From contig JANCYW010000012.1 of NCBI GenBank assembly GCA_026184775.1, positions 62,001 to 126,000 of the forward strand: a DNA stretch of 64,000 bases, written 5' to 3'. Origin of the DNA: Cyanidium caldarium. Taxonomy: Eukaryota > Rhodophyta > Bangiophyceae > Cyanidiales > Cyanidiaceae. A program made the translations under genes and the position numbers. This document shows positions 16,587 through 26,089 of the stretch, piece after piece. Positions within the stretch are counted from its first letter, which is position 1. Each line of letters opens with the position of its first letter. The notes beneath the pieces are model-generated. The model did not search any database. It had not been told where the DNA came from and was given only the letters and a program-made list of their open reading frames with translations.

Positions 16587-18353
16587 ATGTCTCGACTGAC
16601 GGTGGGAAGGGCGGGCGCGCTCCTCCGAGCCCGCCTTCTGCACCGGCCCGTCCGTGCGCCCTCGTCCACCCGCCTATCACCACTTCCCGGGCGGCGAGCG
16701 CTCTCCACCATCTCCGTGCAATCCTTGCGCGACGACGATGTGTGCATTCTCTCTTTCGCTCGCACGCCCATCGGTTCCTTCGGCGGCAAGCTGTCGCATC
16801 TGTCGGCGGTGCGGCTGGGTGCGCTGGCCATCCAGGCGGCGGTGGCGCGGGCGGCGCGGCTAGAGCGCGAATCCATCACCGACTGCTTCATGGGCCACGT
16901 GCTGCAAGCCGGCTGCGGACAGGCGCCGGCGCGACAGGCGGCACTGCTGGCAGCGTTGCCCGATTCGGTGCGTTGCACCACCGTCAACAAGGTGTGCGCC
17001 AGCGGCATGAAAGCGGTGGCCATGGCGGTGGACGCGTTACGACTCGGGCACGCCGACGTCGTGGTGGCCGGCGGCATGGAGAGCATGAGCAACGCGCCCT
17101 TTTACCTCATAGAGGAGTGGCCAACGGGTGGCGGCGGCGGGCGCAAGCCGCGACAGCGACGCCGTCTAGGCAACCGCACCCTCATCGACGGCCTGCTGCA
17201 CGACGGCCTGCTCAGTCCGGCATCGGTAGCATCCATCGGTGCGGCGCAGCTGGAGGAGCAGGTGCACATGGGCGTGTTTGCCGACCGCTTGGCGGCCTCG
17301 ATGGGCATTTTACGCGAAGAGCAGGACAACTTTGCGGTGCACAGCTACTCGCGAGCGGCCAAGGCCACCGCCCAGGAGCTGTTCGCCAAGGAGATCGTCG
17401 CGGTGGAGATGCCGGCCGATGCCGAAGAGCGTTCATCGAACAGCAGCAGCAGCAGCAGCAGCAGCGAGGAGCGCACGCTCTTCGCCGCCCGCGAGCACGG
17501 CCGGAACGCGTCCGGTGCGGGCGGCGACAGTGGCGGCCTGAGCTCGCCCGAGCACGTGCCGCTTATGAAATCAGATGAGGAGCTGGAGCGGCTGACGCTC
17601 ATCGATCGCCTGCCGTTGCTACCGCCGGTGTTTGCACCGGCGACCACAGCGGCGGCCGCTACCAAAGACGCCCACGGCGCCGATCACGCTGCTACCGGCG
17701 GCGGCACCATCACCGCGGGCAACGCCTCCAAAATCAGCGACGGGGCCGCGGCGCTGGTGCTGGCCTCCGGTCGCGCCGTGAAACGCAACAACCTCATTCC
17801 GCTGGCGCGCGTGCTCTCTCACGCCGACGCCGAACAGTCGCCGAGCCATTTCGCCACCTCACCTGCCCTGGCGCTGCCGCTGGCGCTGCGACGCGCCAAC
17901 CTCACGCTCTCCGACATGGACTACATTGAGATCAACGAGGCGTTCGCCTGCGTGCCCATTATGGTGATGAAAGTGTTGGCGGCCGCGCACGCCGCCGAAA
18001 CTGGCATGGTCGGCGCGACCGCCTCGGGCGCCCTGCCGCGGCGCCTGCAAGCTGCCGCTGGCAGCAGTGATGGTAGTCATGCGAACACCGCCAACACCGC
18101 GACGACCACCAGTGCCGCGCACGCCCCGCCGCCGGGCGGCGTGCCCGAGGCGCTCAGCAGCCAACACATCAACGCGTGGGGCGGCGCGGTCGCGCTCGGA
18201 CACCCGTTGGGATGCTCCGGCGCGCGCATTCTGGTCACCCTGACCAACATCCTCCGCAGCCGGACGGCGCACTACGGTGCGGCAGCCATCTGCAACGGCG
18301 GCGGCGGCGCCAGTGCCATGGTGATGGAACGCCTCGACTTGGATGCGCGTTGA
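16587..18353 (+). CDS. Acetyl-CoA C-acetyltransferase (thiolase), organelle-targeted, with low-complexity insertions
   Basis: It condenses two acetyl-CoA to acetoacetyl-CoA or runs in reverse. The N-terminal 40 residues are Arg/Leu/Ser-rich without acids (MSRLTVGRAGALLRARLLHR), as in a mitochondrial presequence. The core is complete: acylated Cys in NKVCASGMKAV, His in GGAVALGHPLGCSGAR, catalytic Cys in CNGGGGASAMV, NEAFACVP, and GTITAGNASKISDGAAALVL. It is 588 residues against about 400 for the family. Three insertions explain this: a poly-Ser/Gly segment (~17430-17560), an Ala/Thr segment (~17640-17700) and a Ser/Thr/Asn/Pro segment (~18020-18160). All lie between conserved blocks, so loops rather than the active site are expanded. 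Confidence 0.9.
   Translation: MSRLTVGRAGALLRARLLHRPVRAPSSTRLSPLPGRRALSTISVQSLRDDDVCILSFARTPIGSFGGKLSHLSAVRLGALAIQAAVARAARLERESITDCFMGHVLQAGCGQAPARQAALLAALPDSVRCTTVNKVCASGMKAVAMAVDALRLGHADVVVAGGMESMSNAPFYLIEEWPTGGGGGRKPRQRRRLGNRTLIDGLLHDGLLSPASVASIGAAQLEEQVHMGVFADRLAASMGILREEQDNFAVHSYSRAAKATAQELFAKEIVAVEMPADAEERSSNSSSSSSSSEERTLFAAREHGRNASGAGGDSGGLSSPEHVPLMKSDEELERLTLIDRLPLLPPVFAPATTAAAATKDAHGADHAATGGGTITAGNASKISDGAAALVLASGRAVKRNNLIPLARVLSHADAEQSPSHFATSPALALPLALRRANLTLSDMDYIEINEAFACVPIMVMKVLAAAHAAETGMVGATASGALPRRLQAAAGSSDGSHANTANTATTTSAAHAPPPGGVPEALSSQHINAWGGAVALGHPLGCSGARILVTLTNILRSRTAHYGAAAICNGGGGASAMVMERLDLDAR
17441..17464 (+). repeat. (AGC)n microsatellite coding poly-Ser in thiolase
   Basis: A run of AGC codons makes SSSSSSSS inside the largest insertion of the thiolase. 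It is in frame and appears to be a recent slippage expansion. Confidence 0.9.
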
Positions 18354-18416
18354 AGCAGCGACGCCGGAGGGCGGGCGTTTGTATAGCGACGGCGGCGATG
18401 AAGATGGTGGCATGGG

Positions 18417-18422
18417 AATAAA
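18417..18422 (+). terminator. Possible polyadenylation hexamer after thiolase
   Basis: AATAAA lies 64 bases after the thiolase stop, in the short spacer before the convergent TCP11 gene. A match to the canonical signal is suggestive only; the organism's signal is not known from this window. Confidence 0.3.
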
Positions 18423-18493
18423 AAGCGTTCAGATGTTATGGAGGAGGGTGTGGTGTGTCGGGGAGGCTTCCACATCGAGACGCCCGCTCCCTT

Positions 18494-21385
18494 TCACATC
18501 GATATGTCGCCATCGGCAGGCGTTTGGAGACGCTGCAGCAGCGGGCCGTAGGCGCGCACCAGGTGCTGCGTCAGGGCAAGCACTCGCTCGCGCCACCCCG
18601 TCAACAACCTCCCGATACCGAACAGACCGTTTGGGAACGGTGATGTGGTTGTCGTCGTCGTCTCCTCGCGCGACAGCCATTCCGCCGCCCGACGCTGCAG
18701 CACCGTGTATATCGCCCGCGTGTGCAACGCCATGTGCACGCAGCGCTCCGCCAACTGCATCGCGGCCGCTGTCGAATGGCCGTGCGCCTCGGCATGCGCC
18801 GCCACCGCCGATATCCAGCTGCCTTCCGCTCCCTCTTGCCGATACAGCTGCATCGCCAACGGCTCCGTCGATACTGCCCACGCCGCGCCCGATTCGCACA
18901 CGCCCTGTGCTGTGGCCACGCATTCCACGCTGGCGCAGCGGAGAGCCCGCTGCAGTTGCCCACGCATCTGCTGCAGGCGCTGCCGATCCAGCGCCAACAC
19001 CTCCGGGCACTGGCTGAGCGACAACACGTCGGGCTCGGCAAAATCACCTACAGCCAACAGGATGCCGTGCACCAGACCGGAACGCACCGCCCGTGAGAGG
19101 TCTACCTCGGGCGCCTGAACATCGCCATCCTCACCGCGAAACGGCATCAGCCAGGCTTCGGTGCGCTGCAACGAGGCCCCGCTGGCCAGAAAACGCGCCC
19201 GCTCCCACTCCGGACCGAACTGCTGCACCAGCGGCGCATAGCGTCGCACGCGCGCCACCGCCACATCCGCCTGCCGGTCCTCACACAACGCCAGCAGCTC
19301 CCGGAATACCGCACACACCGCCGCCGCATCCACAGGCACGGTGTCCGGCGCGTCCACCGCTGTTGTCATCATCGGCAACAGGCGCTGACGCAGTCGCGTC
19401 CTCACGGCCGTCTCGCACAACCGCCCTCCTGCTTCCCCAACAGTCCATTCACGTAACAGCGCCTCATCCTTGTCGGGCATCTGCACCAGGAGCAGCACTT
19501 GCAGCGCCCAGAACACCAGCCGCGTTAGCTCCTCAAATGCCACTCGACGACGTGCCGCCGACTCCGCCACCTGGCCCCCCTGCGGCGCCATCGCGGCTGA
19601 CAGGCGTTGGCGCACATGGGCGATGTCCACCTCGCGCTGCACCGCGCGCCGCAGCTGCCCACACTGTTGCCGATAGCTGCGCAACGCATCCCGCTGTGCG
19701 TCTCCAGCCACCTCCTCTACGGGTTCCGCATGCACCGGCAGCAGTTGCAACAGCGCCAGCTTCACGTCCCGCATCGCCTCCAGCACCACCGGATCGTACT
19801 GCTCGCGCTCCAACGCCTCTTGGATGCGCTCAAAGTAGCATTGCTTCATCAGCGACGCCACGTGTTGCCACAGATCACCAGAACTGGCGGCCGATGGAGC
19901 GTCCCGCCGCCTCCGCGCCAGCAGACCCGACACATCCACCATCATCTCGTGCGCCAGCACCACATCGGCATCGCTGGTCCATGCGTCGAGCGCCGCGTTC
20001 TCCGCCGACTCGTCGATTGTTTCTGAAACAGACTGGTGGACGGCGCCACAGGCCTGTTGCATGCGGGCCACGGCAGCAGCGCCGCCCACGCGCCTCACCG
20101 CACGACGGATTCGATCAAGCTGGCGGTCGATTTCCGGTGTCCACTCGGCCGCCACGGCCTCCGCGGCTGCGACTGCGGAGGCATCTACGCGTCCCGCCGG
20201 CAACATCGACACCAGCAGCTGCTCGGTGGCTACTGCGTCCTCGATCATGCCCGCCACCAGCCGTTCCTGATCGCGGGCTTTCCAGCTAGCGAACGTCGTC
20301 CGCCACTGCTGCCAGGCGCGCTGCAGACAGGAGACGCGCTGGCGCAGCGCCATCAACTCGCCGCAATCGGCACGCACCACCTCCAACAGCGCATCGCACA
20401 GCGCCGACGCCACCGTGTGCACCTGGCGATCGTCGCGATCGCCCGACTGCCACCCGTCCAACACCTGCTCCGGGTAACGCTGCATGAGAAATGCGGCCAG
20501 CAGAACGCGCCCCGACGACAGGGGCACTTTTCGTCCCGCCGAGGTCTGCGCGGCAGTGTCGCTACCCGGCAACACCGGGCGCTCCAGTGCTGCGACCAGC
20601 CGCGCCGCCCGCTGTATATTCTCCGGCGCCTGCAGCCGCGTTTCGGTCGCCTCCTCGAAGTTGCGCGGCGCTTCCACGAGCGCCTCGGCGGCGCCAAACG
20701 GGAAACCGGCCTCGCACAGTTGATGGCAACAACAGCTGACCACTTTGCCCGTTGGAGGCATCGCCGACGGCCGCGACGTCGGGCAGTTCGCCGACGACGC
20801 CTCCGCCATTGCAGCCGGACGTTGCGCAGCCGACGCCCGCCGCAGCGCGGACCGCGCCCGCTCTCGACGTTTCGCGCACACCTCGCGCAACACTTGTCGA
20901 CGCTCCGCCGCCAGCCGTATCGCCTCCTCCTTGTGGCGCCAGCGCCGGTGCCAGCTGCGCTCCCGTTCCGCGCGACATTGCGCCGCGCGCCGCGCCACCC
21001 GCTCGTGGTGAGCGCGCACCCGCTGTTGTACCTGCTCCCGGGCGGCCTCGCGCCTCCCGGCGGCGGCCTCCAACTCCGACGCCAGCTCGTCCAGGGACCA
21101 CTCGTCGCTCTGGCGTACTTGCGTCAGCGACATTTTTCGCGGCGACTGCGCTCCGCTGCCGCTCGCAGCAAACAGCCGCCGCCGCGCCGAGGCCCGTTTC
21201 ATCCCCTCCAACGGTTGCGGCTTTACCGAGTCCCGCTCCGGCGACTCGATGAGTCGCGGCAGCTCCAGGGCGCCGGAGTGGAACTCCAGGCGGCCCCTTG
21301 CTCGGTCGGAGACGCCGCCAGCCCGCCGGGGCACGCGGATGTCCACCACAAACTCCTCCTCGTCACTCCTAGCGCGTGCTGCCAT
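18494..21385 (-). CDS. TCP11: TCP11 (T-complex protein 11) family protein
   Basis: This is a 963-residue helical protein. Residues ~1-250 are charged and include an Arg/Glu/Ala coil (RREAAREQVQQRVRAHHERVARR-like, about 20960-21060). The remainder follows the TCP11/SOK1 plan: YFERIQEALEREQYDPVVLEAM followed by DVKLALLQLLP, LRRAVQREVDIAHVRQRL, VFWALQVLLLVQMP and a late ARVRRYAPLVQQFGPEWERARF block. In yeast SOK1 and animal TCP11 the family is linked to cAMP/PKA signalling; plants and algae have long versions like this one. No catalytic motif is known for it. The start MAARARSDEEEF is preferred over the upstream Met at 21511. Confidence 0.8.
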   Translation of the reverse strand: MAARARSDEEEFVVDIRVPRRAGGVSDRARGRLEFHSGALELPRLIESPERDSVKPQPLEGMKRASARRRLFAASGSGAQSPRKMSLTQVRQSDEWSLDELASELEAAAGRREAAREQVQQRVRAHHERVARRAAQCRAERERSWHRRWRHKEEAIRLAAERRQVLREVCAKRRERARSALRRASAAQRPAAMAEASSANCPTSRPSAMPPTGKVVSCCCHQLCEAGFPFGAAEALVEAPRNFEEATETRLQAPENIQRAARLVAALERPVLPGSDTAAQTSAGRKVPLSSGRVLLAAFLMQRYPEQVLDGWQSGDRDDRQVHTVASALCDALLEVVRADCGELMALRQRVSCLQRAWQQWRTTFASWKARDQERLVAGMIEDAVATEQLLVSMLPAGRVDASAVAAAEAVAAEWTPEIDRQLDRIRRAVRRVGGAAAVARMQQACGAVHQSVSETIDESAENAALDAWTSDADVVLAHEMMVDVSGLLARRRRDAPSAASSGDLWQHVASLMKQCYFERIQEALEREQYDPVVLEAMRDVKLALLQLLPVHAEPVEEVAGDAQRDALRSYRQQCGQLRRAVQREVDIAHVRQRLSAAMAPQGGQVAESAARRRVAFEELTRLVFWALQVLLLVQMPDKDEALLREWTVGEAGGRLCETAVRTRLRQRLLPMMTTAVDAPDTVPVDAAAVCAVFRELLALCEDRQADVAVARVRRYAPLVQQFGPEWERARFLASGASLQRTEAWLMPFRGEDGDVQAPEVDLSRAVRSGLVHGILLAVGDFAEPDVLSLSQCPEVLALDRQRLQQMRGQLQRALRCASVECVATAQGVCESGAAWAVSTEPLAMQLYRQEGAEGSWISAVAAHAEAHGHSTAAAMQLAERCVHMALHTRAIYTVLQRRAAEWLSREETTTTTTSPFPNGLFGIGRLLTGWRERVLALTQHLVRAYGPLLQRLQTPADGDISM

Positions 21386-21705
21386 AGTGCTTTCAAGCGA
21401 GAGAGTAGCTGCAACCTGGTGGAGGTGCTGCCGATTCGGGTGCGCACAACGTCCGTGCGACGCACCGCGTCCTCGTCGCCTGTTCCACACGCGGTCCCGC
21501 GACCACCGCAAGCGCTCCGTGCCGAGGAACCGGACCCCGTCACAGGGGCCGATCTCGTTGCCGAAACGTCGTTCCCTTATTCAGTCCCTTCGAGCGCAAC
21601 ATGGGCGAGCGGTGCCGTTTTTCCCGTGTTTGTTGCGTGAAGTTTATAGGGAAAACGTAAGGACCTCCACACAGAGAACGGAGAACCGGTCCCGCGTGTT
21701 CGGAC
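21386..21705. other. Intergenic
   Basis: This 320-base spacer contains an ACAGAGA heptamer at about 21671, but no other U6 snRNA element, and no gene. Confidence 0.4.
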
Positions 21706-22731
21706 TCACTGACCTTGCCAAAACACCTGCGCGTAACCGCATTCTACTTGGCAGCGGTAGACGTCCAGAGCGATCACGTCATCCTCGATGTCTACTCCGG
21801 GCGCCTGCTTGCTGTTTGCCGCTCGCTCCAGCAGGTACACACAAGCGTGTGGCAGCAATTGCAATGCGAAGACCAGTGGCGAGGCGCAACGGGTACAGCG
21901 CGCCTGGTCACGTCGCTGACGCTCGGCCTGCGCACGCGATCCGAACCACAACGGTCCTCGGGAGCCGTATCGCATGCATTGTCGAGGGCAACGCTGCAGT
22001 CGCAGCATGGCCGTATTTACCTCCGGCCGGTCGTCTTCGGAATCGGAGGTGAGTACTTCGCCATCCTCGGGCGCCCACGGCTCCTCGATGCACTCCAGCG
22101 GCACCGGCGGCAGTGCATGCGGGAATCGAATGGTCGCTGCCGCTGGCACACAAGTCGATGGCGCATCGGCAGGGTGCACGGGGGAGGCGGGCGCTTCGAC
22201 AGCCGCCGTTGCGTCGGCCTCGTCGCCCCAAAAGCGGGCGGCGCTTTGGTGCCCTCCCGATACCGCTGTTGCTATCGGGTTGCGTGGCACTCCACGGTCC
22301 ACAGCTGTCGCTGGCCACTGCCCACAAGCGGTGCGCGCCAACCATTCCGGCACTTTCGTCTCCTGTCCCACGGTGCTGGAGGCGTCTCGGGAAGCGTCTC
22401 CGCAACGGTGAAAGACATAAACCGCTCGCACTGGAGCGCTCTCCTCCTCTTCTGACGTTTCCGTGACCTGCGCAAACAGCGCATATCGATCCGCCAGCGC
22501 CTCCGTCTCATTCTCTCCCATTCCTTTGTCTACACCGCCCAACAACACCGGCTGCCCGCCGAGGAAGCACCGAGCGGGGCCCGCAGCCCGTCGCGGCACA
22601 CCCAGCCAGCACCAGAATGGATCTTCCACGATTTCCTCGCCATCGCTCGATGCCTCTCTGTGGTCAGAAAGCTGTGCGCTGGGTGAAACTTTGCCGTTCA
22701 TTCTTCGAGGCGCGCATCGACCCGTCTGCAA
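21706..22731 (-). CDS. PDCD2: PDCD2/PDCD2L-family protein
   Basis: PDCD2 proteins are chaperones for ribosomal protein uS5 (RPS2) in 40S assembly. The 341-residue frame shows the N-terminal block (WLGVPRRAAGPARCFLGGQPVLLGG; then LFAQVTETSEEEESAPVRAVYVF). It also shows the diagnostic C-terminal block: a Glu/acidic linker, QRCPRQCMRYGSRGPLWF, RCTRCASPLVFALQLLPHACVYL. The PLWF and the CxxC followed by VFxxQxxPxxxxYL order match PDCD2_C. The central CGxC Zn pairs of the N-terminal half are not evident, so that half is divergent. Several Met codons precede the first conserved block; the start is not certain. Confidence 0.78.
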   Translation of the reverse strand: MQTGRCAPRRMNGKVSPSAQLSDHREASSDGEEIVEDPFWCWLGVPRRAAGPARCFLGGQPVLLGGVDKGMGENETEALADRYALFAQVTETSEEEESAPVRAVYVFHRCGDASRDASSTVGQETKVPEWLARTACGQWPATAVDRGVPRNPIATAVSGGHQSAARFWGDEADATAAVEAPASPVHPADAPSTCVPAAATIRFPHALPPVPLECIEEPWAPEDGEVLTSDSEDDRPEVNTAMLRLQRCPRQCMRYGSRGPLWFGSRAQAERQRRDQARCTRCASPLVFALQLLPHACVYLLERAANSKQAPGVDIEDDVIALDVYRCQVECGYAQVFWQGQ

Positions 22732-22850
22732 TGCGAACGTTCACTGCTCCGCTGCGCTCGCTCCGATTCCGTCCGCTCCGACCTCACCCTCCCTGCGCTC
22801 CCGGTTCACTCGCTCGTGAGGACCTTCCTCACCGCCGCTTCATTCAACCG

Positions 22851-23516
22851 ATGACGTTCATTGTCCCCACAAACTGGCACCGAAGGTCTGCGCGATGGAC
22901 ACTTCGGAAGGAATGTACGTTGGGATCGGTGTGTCGTCACCGGCGGCTCGTCCGATCCGCCATCCTCCGGCAGCGGGCGTACTGGCAGGCGAGCGCCTCA
23001 CCCTCCGAAGAACCGGAAACCGAGGCGGCCCGCGCCGCCGGCAACTCCGAAGCCGACGCTGGCGGTAACTCGCCCACTTCGAAGAGGGCGGCCGAGCCCA
23101 GGGCCGATGGCGACTCGGCAGTGACCGGCGGCCGGTCGCCGTCGCCGCGGCCTGTGCAACCGCGTGAGCAGCAACCGCCAATAGGGCCGCGTCGCCAAAA
23201 ACCCAAGGAGGATGAGTTCGAGGAAGTGGGCAGCGCAGAGGTGGACCTCAGCAAGGAGTACAAGATCTGGCCAGGCAGCTGGATATGCGTGGACTGCGGG
23301 TGGGAGTACGCGCAGGATGCGGAGACCCCGCTCGAGCTGCAGCCGGAGACGTTTCGATGCCCGCAGTGCGGAGCGCGAAAGCGGCGCTTCGCCAAAAAGG
23401 CCGGCAAAGTCATTCAAGTCACCAAAGACACCAGCAATGTGCCCATCCTGGTGATGAGCGCGTTGGGTATGGTAGCGGTGGTGGCTTTCGGCATCTGGGC
23501 GGCGAATAAGTTGTGA
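22851..23516 (+). CDS. RBD1: Plastid rubredoxin with C-terminal membrane anchor (RBD1/RubA type)
   Basis: RBD1/RubA is a thylakoid-anchored rubredoxin required for photosystem II assembly. The 221-residue precursor starts at MTFIVPTNWHRRSARW, an Arg-rich leader consistent with plastid targeting. A Pro/Ser/Lys linker leads to the one-iron site CVDCGWEY...CPQCGARKRRF (two CxxC pairs). The protein ends in a single hydrophobic helix, ILVMSALGMVAVVAFGIWAA, with a short basic tail. This rubredoxin-plus-anchor layout is specific to oxygenic phototrophs and is the clearest evidence in the window for a photosynthetic host. Confidence 0.92.
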   Translation: MTFIVPTNWHRRSARWTLRKECTLGSVCRHRRLVRSAILRQRAYWQASASPSEEPETEAARAAGNSEADAGGNSPTSKRAAEPRADGDSAVTGGRSPSPRPVQPREQQPPIGPRRQKPKEDEFEEVGSAEVDLSKEYKIWPGSWICVDCGWEYAQDAETPLELQPETFRCPQCGARKRRFAKKAGKVIQVTKDTSNVPILVMSALGMVAVVAFGIWAANKL

Positions 23517-24153
23517 GAGATGCAACGACGGAGCACGCTTGGAGGTCAACGTTGCGGTGCGCGTTGAGCCGATGGCGCTGTCCGGTATGCCGCCTGGGCT
23601 GCTGGCGACGCTTGCATCGGCGACGTCAGCTGTTCGCCCTAAACTGCTCTGCGGGCCGACCAATTTTGTCTCATCTCCCCCGCACGCCCAACCGGTGCAA
23701 TTTTGCGCGCGCGTTCGCGGCGACTCCGCCTCGGTGCCCGTGAGCAACACGTTGTCTCCTCACCCGGTGCCGCGAGGCCGCTACGAATACCAAGCGTGTT
23801 TGCGAATCTCGGGAGTGCCCTCGCCAAGGGCAACGGGAGCGTTCGGCAGTAACTGACGCTGCGTTGACATTGAGTGCGCCGGGACGGCTCGGGTGGCCGG
23901 CACAGTGACTTGTGATTTCAGCGAGCGGCCGCGACAAAAGTGGTGAGAGTCGCAGGAACGCCACGCCTAAATTGCCTCCAGGCAGATTCATCGACGCCAC
24001 ACGCGCATTGTTGTGGTGCGATTGCCGCGGAGAACCAATTGGCGCCACGGCGGTAGCGGCGCTGGGTGATTCCTCTGTGCAGCAACGTCCGGGCCGTTCC
24101 AAACCAGCCGGCGAGCACATCTCTGCGTTACGGCACCCTGCACCGCACCCGCC
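23517..24153. other. Intergenic upstream of PP1
   Basis: This 637-base spacer lies between rubredoxin and PP1, both on the plus strand. Short open frames occur, but none shows a domain or targeting pattern. No RNA gene was recognised. Confidence 0.5.
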
Positions 24154-25248
24154 ATGGCCCCTGACGTGGACGACATCGTCGCGCGCTTGCTGGAGGTGCG
24201 CGGTCGGCACGGACGACAGGTGAACCTGTCGGAGGACGAGATCAAGTGGCTATGTCTGGAAGCGCGGAGAATTCTGCAGGAGCAACCGATGCTACTAGAG
24301 ATCGAGGCACCGGTGAAAGTGTGCGGGGACATCCACGGCCAGTACCAGGACCTGTTGCGCCTTTTTGATTACGGCGGATACCCACCCGAGGCCAACTACC
24401 TCTTCCTCGGCGACTACGTCGACCGCGGCAAACAGTCGCTGGAGACCATCTGTCTGCTGATGGCGTACAAGATCCGCTACCCGTGCAACTTTTTTATCCT
24501 CCGCGGGAATCACGAGTCGGCCAGCATCAATCGAATCTACGGCTTCTACGACGAGTGCCGACGGCGTTACAATGTCAAGTTGTGGAAGACGTTTTGCGAC
24601 GTGTTCAACTGCCTCCCGGTCGCCGCCATCATCGACGAGAAGATATTCTGCTGCCACGGCGGCATGTCCCCGGAGCTCACCTCCATCGAGCAGGTGCGGC
24701 GAATTCCACGGCCCACCGACGTGCCCGACCAGGGTCTGCTCTGCGACCTGCTGTGGAGCGACCCCGAGAAGGACATCAAGGGCTGGGGCGAGAACGACCG
24801 TGGCGTCAGTTACACGTTCGGGCCGGACGTGGTGAAGCGCTTCCTGGAGAAATTCGACCTGGACCTGATCTGCCGCGCACACCAAGTGGTGGAGGACGGC
24901 TACGAGTTCTTCTGTGACCGACGGCTGGTGACCATATTCTCCGCGCCCAACTACTGCGGCGAGTTTGACAATGCGGGCGCGATGATGAGCGTGGACGAGA
25001 CGCTCATGTGCAGTTTTCAGATTCTGAAACCGGCCGACAAGAAGCTCAAGTTCGCACCCGGACAAGCGCCGACACCACCGCTGTTTGCCGGTGGAAGGGG
25101 CGGTGGTACGGCTGGCAGTGCGGCTGGCAGTGGCACGGGCCGGCCGCTCACCCCCCCGCGACCGCTCAACGCCGCCAGCAGCAACAGTAACCACAACAAC
25201 AACAACGGCAGTGGTGGTGGTGGTGGTGGTGGGAAGCGGAAAAAGTGA
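24154..25248 (+). CDS. PP1: Protein phosphatase PP1 catalytic subunit
   Basis: This is a Ser/Thr phosphatase of the PPP family. All metal and phosphate ligands are visible: [20 protein letters not shown], and the later His in SPELT-context [10 protein letters not shown] and [14 protein letters not shown]. The PP1 signature over PP2A is the C-terminal [29 protein letters not shown]. The catalytic core ends near residue 305. The last ~55 residues are a Gly/Asn/Ala low-complexity tail ending KRKK. This tail contains a (GGT)n run and is longer than usual for PP1, which typically ends shortly after the core. Regulatory subunits set its targets. Confidence 0.97.
   Translation: MAPDVDDIVARLLEVRGRHGRQVNLSEDEIKWLCLEARRILQEQPMLLEIEAPVKVCGDIHGQYQDLLRLFDYGGYPPEANYLFLGDYVDRGKQSLETICLLMAYKIRYPCNFFILRGNHESASINRIYGFYDECRRRYNVKLWKTFCDVFNCLPVAAIIDEKIFCCHGGMSPELTSIEQVRRIPRPTDVPDQGLLCDLLWSDPEKDIKGWGENDRGVSYTFGPDVVKRFLEKFDLDLICRAHQVVEDGYEFFCDRRLVTIFSAPNYCGEFDNAGAMMSVDETLMCSFQILKPADKKLKFAPGQAPTPPLFAGGRGGGTAGSAAGSGTGRPLTPPRPLNAASSNSNHNNNNGSGGGGGGGKRKK
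25211..25232 (+). repeat. (GGT)n microsatellite coding poly-Gly in PP1 tail
   Basis: About seven GGT codons encode glycine next to the terminal KRKK of PP1. Confidence 0.9.
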
Positions 25249-25371
25249 GTGCCGCAACGCCGGCGCAGATGCGCGCGCGTGTGTGGCCGTGCAAGGTCCT
25301 GTGGCAACCACAAGGGAGTCGAAGTGGGGGTTCTGGGGGGGGGCGTGTCCGCCGCGACGCATCGATACACC

Positions 25372-25734
25372 CTATAAGAATCGGTCGGGACGCGCGCTGG
25401 TGCCGGTTGCTGGTGATAAACGTCTCCACCACGGCATTCGGTCGCCCGGCGCCACCGGCTGCGCCTGCTCAAGGACACTGTCGAGGACGGGCGCGCCCAG
25501 GGCACCCACCCGCACGTCTGCTTGCGGCTCGCCGCGCACCATTTCTTCAAAGGTTCCAAAAATTTCCACCGCGACCTGCACAGCAATCAGCGACACCCGT
25601 CCCCACGCCCGCACACTCACCCACGCCTGCCCGGCAGCCATCGTCATCGACGCTGCAGCGACGTGCTCGGTGGCGCGTGCGTGCAGACCGGTGCCGAACC
25701 GACCGCCGCACCGACCTCGGCGGCAACCAGACAT
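25372..25734 (-). CDS. Hypothetical 120-residue protein
   Basis: A minus-strand frame of 120 codons sits alone between two plus-strand genes. Its middle reads like a folded protein (RVSLIAVQVAVEIFGTFEEMVRGEP, then ADVRVGALGAPVLDSVLEQAQ). Third positions are mostly G or C, as in neighbouring genes. The N terminus is Arg/Gly-rich without acids for 30 residues, as in an organelle leader. No family was recognised. It could be a chance frame in GC-rich DNA; transcript data would settle this. Confidence 0.35.
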   Translation of the reverse strand: MSGCRRGRCGGRFGTGLHARATEHVAAASMTMAAGQAWVSVRAWGRVSLIAVQVAVEIFGTFEEMVRGEPQADVRVGALGAPVLDSVLEQAQPVAPGDRMPWWRRLSPATGTSARPDRFL

Positions 25735-26089
25735 GATCCGGCACCGCGTGGGCGCGCACGTAGACGCGCCCGCACAGCGCCCGAGTATATTTCAGCGTTC
25801 AGCCATCTGTCACCCATCGGGCGTCCCTCATTTGAGCGACCTGCCGACACTGCGCAAGTATGGCGGAGCGCCGACAACAACGCCAAACGCAGCGGTCGGC
25901 GCGAGGGCGCCCGGCGGTTTCGGCGACGACGACGACAACGACGACGACGACGACAACGACGACGACGACGACGACGGCGAACGAGCGGTGTGAAGACGGA
26001 ACAGGGTCCAGTTGGGGTATCGAAAAGAGCACTTTTGAGGCTGCCAGTGGAGCAGGATACTGCATCGAGTCCTATCAACCAACTCCGGC
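25735..26089. other. Intergenic with (GAC)n tract
   Basis: This 355-base spacer contains an interrupted (GAC/AAC)n tract at about 25924-25976 within 120 bp of the next start. In one frame the tract would read poly-Asp, but the surrounding frame has no protein character. Confidence 0.5.
25924..25976 (+). repeat. Interrupted (GAC)n triplet repeat
   Basis: About 53 bases of GAC repeats with two AAC interruptions lie upstream of the gene at 26090. This is the longest triplet tract in the window and is outside any supported coding region. Confidence 0.85.

Noticed and set aside
20036-21640. A 534-codon plus-strand frame opposite TCP11.
   Set aside because: It is Arg/His/Gln-rich antisense text. 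The minus frame has the TCP11 motifs.
21671-21680. ACAGAGAA heptamer suggesting U6 snRNA between TCP11 and PDCD2.
   Set aside because: No AGC triad, no 3' stem-loop and no T-run follow.
25924-25976. Poly-Asp coding segment from the (GAC)n tract.
   Set aside because: The frame around it has no start context or protein character. Treated as a non-coding microsatellite near the next gene's promoter.
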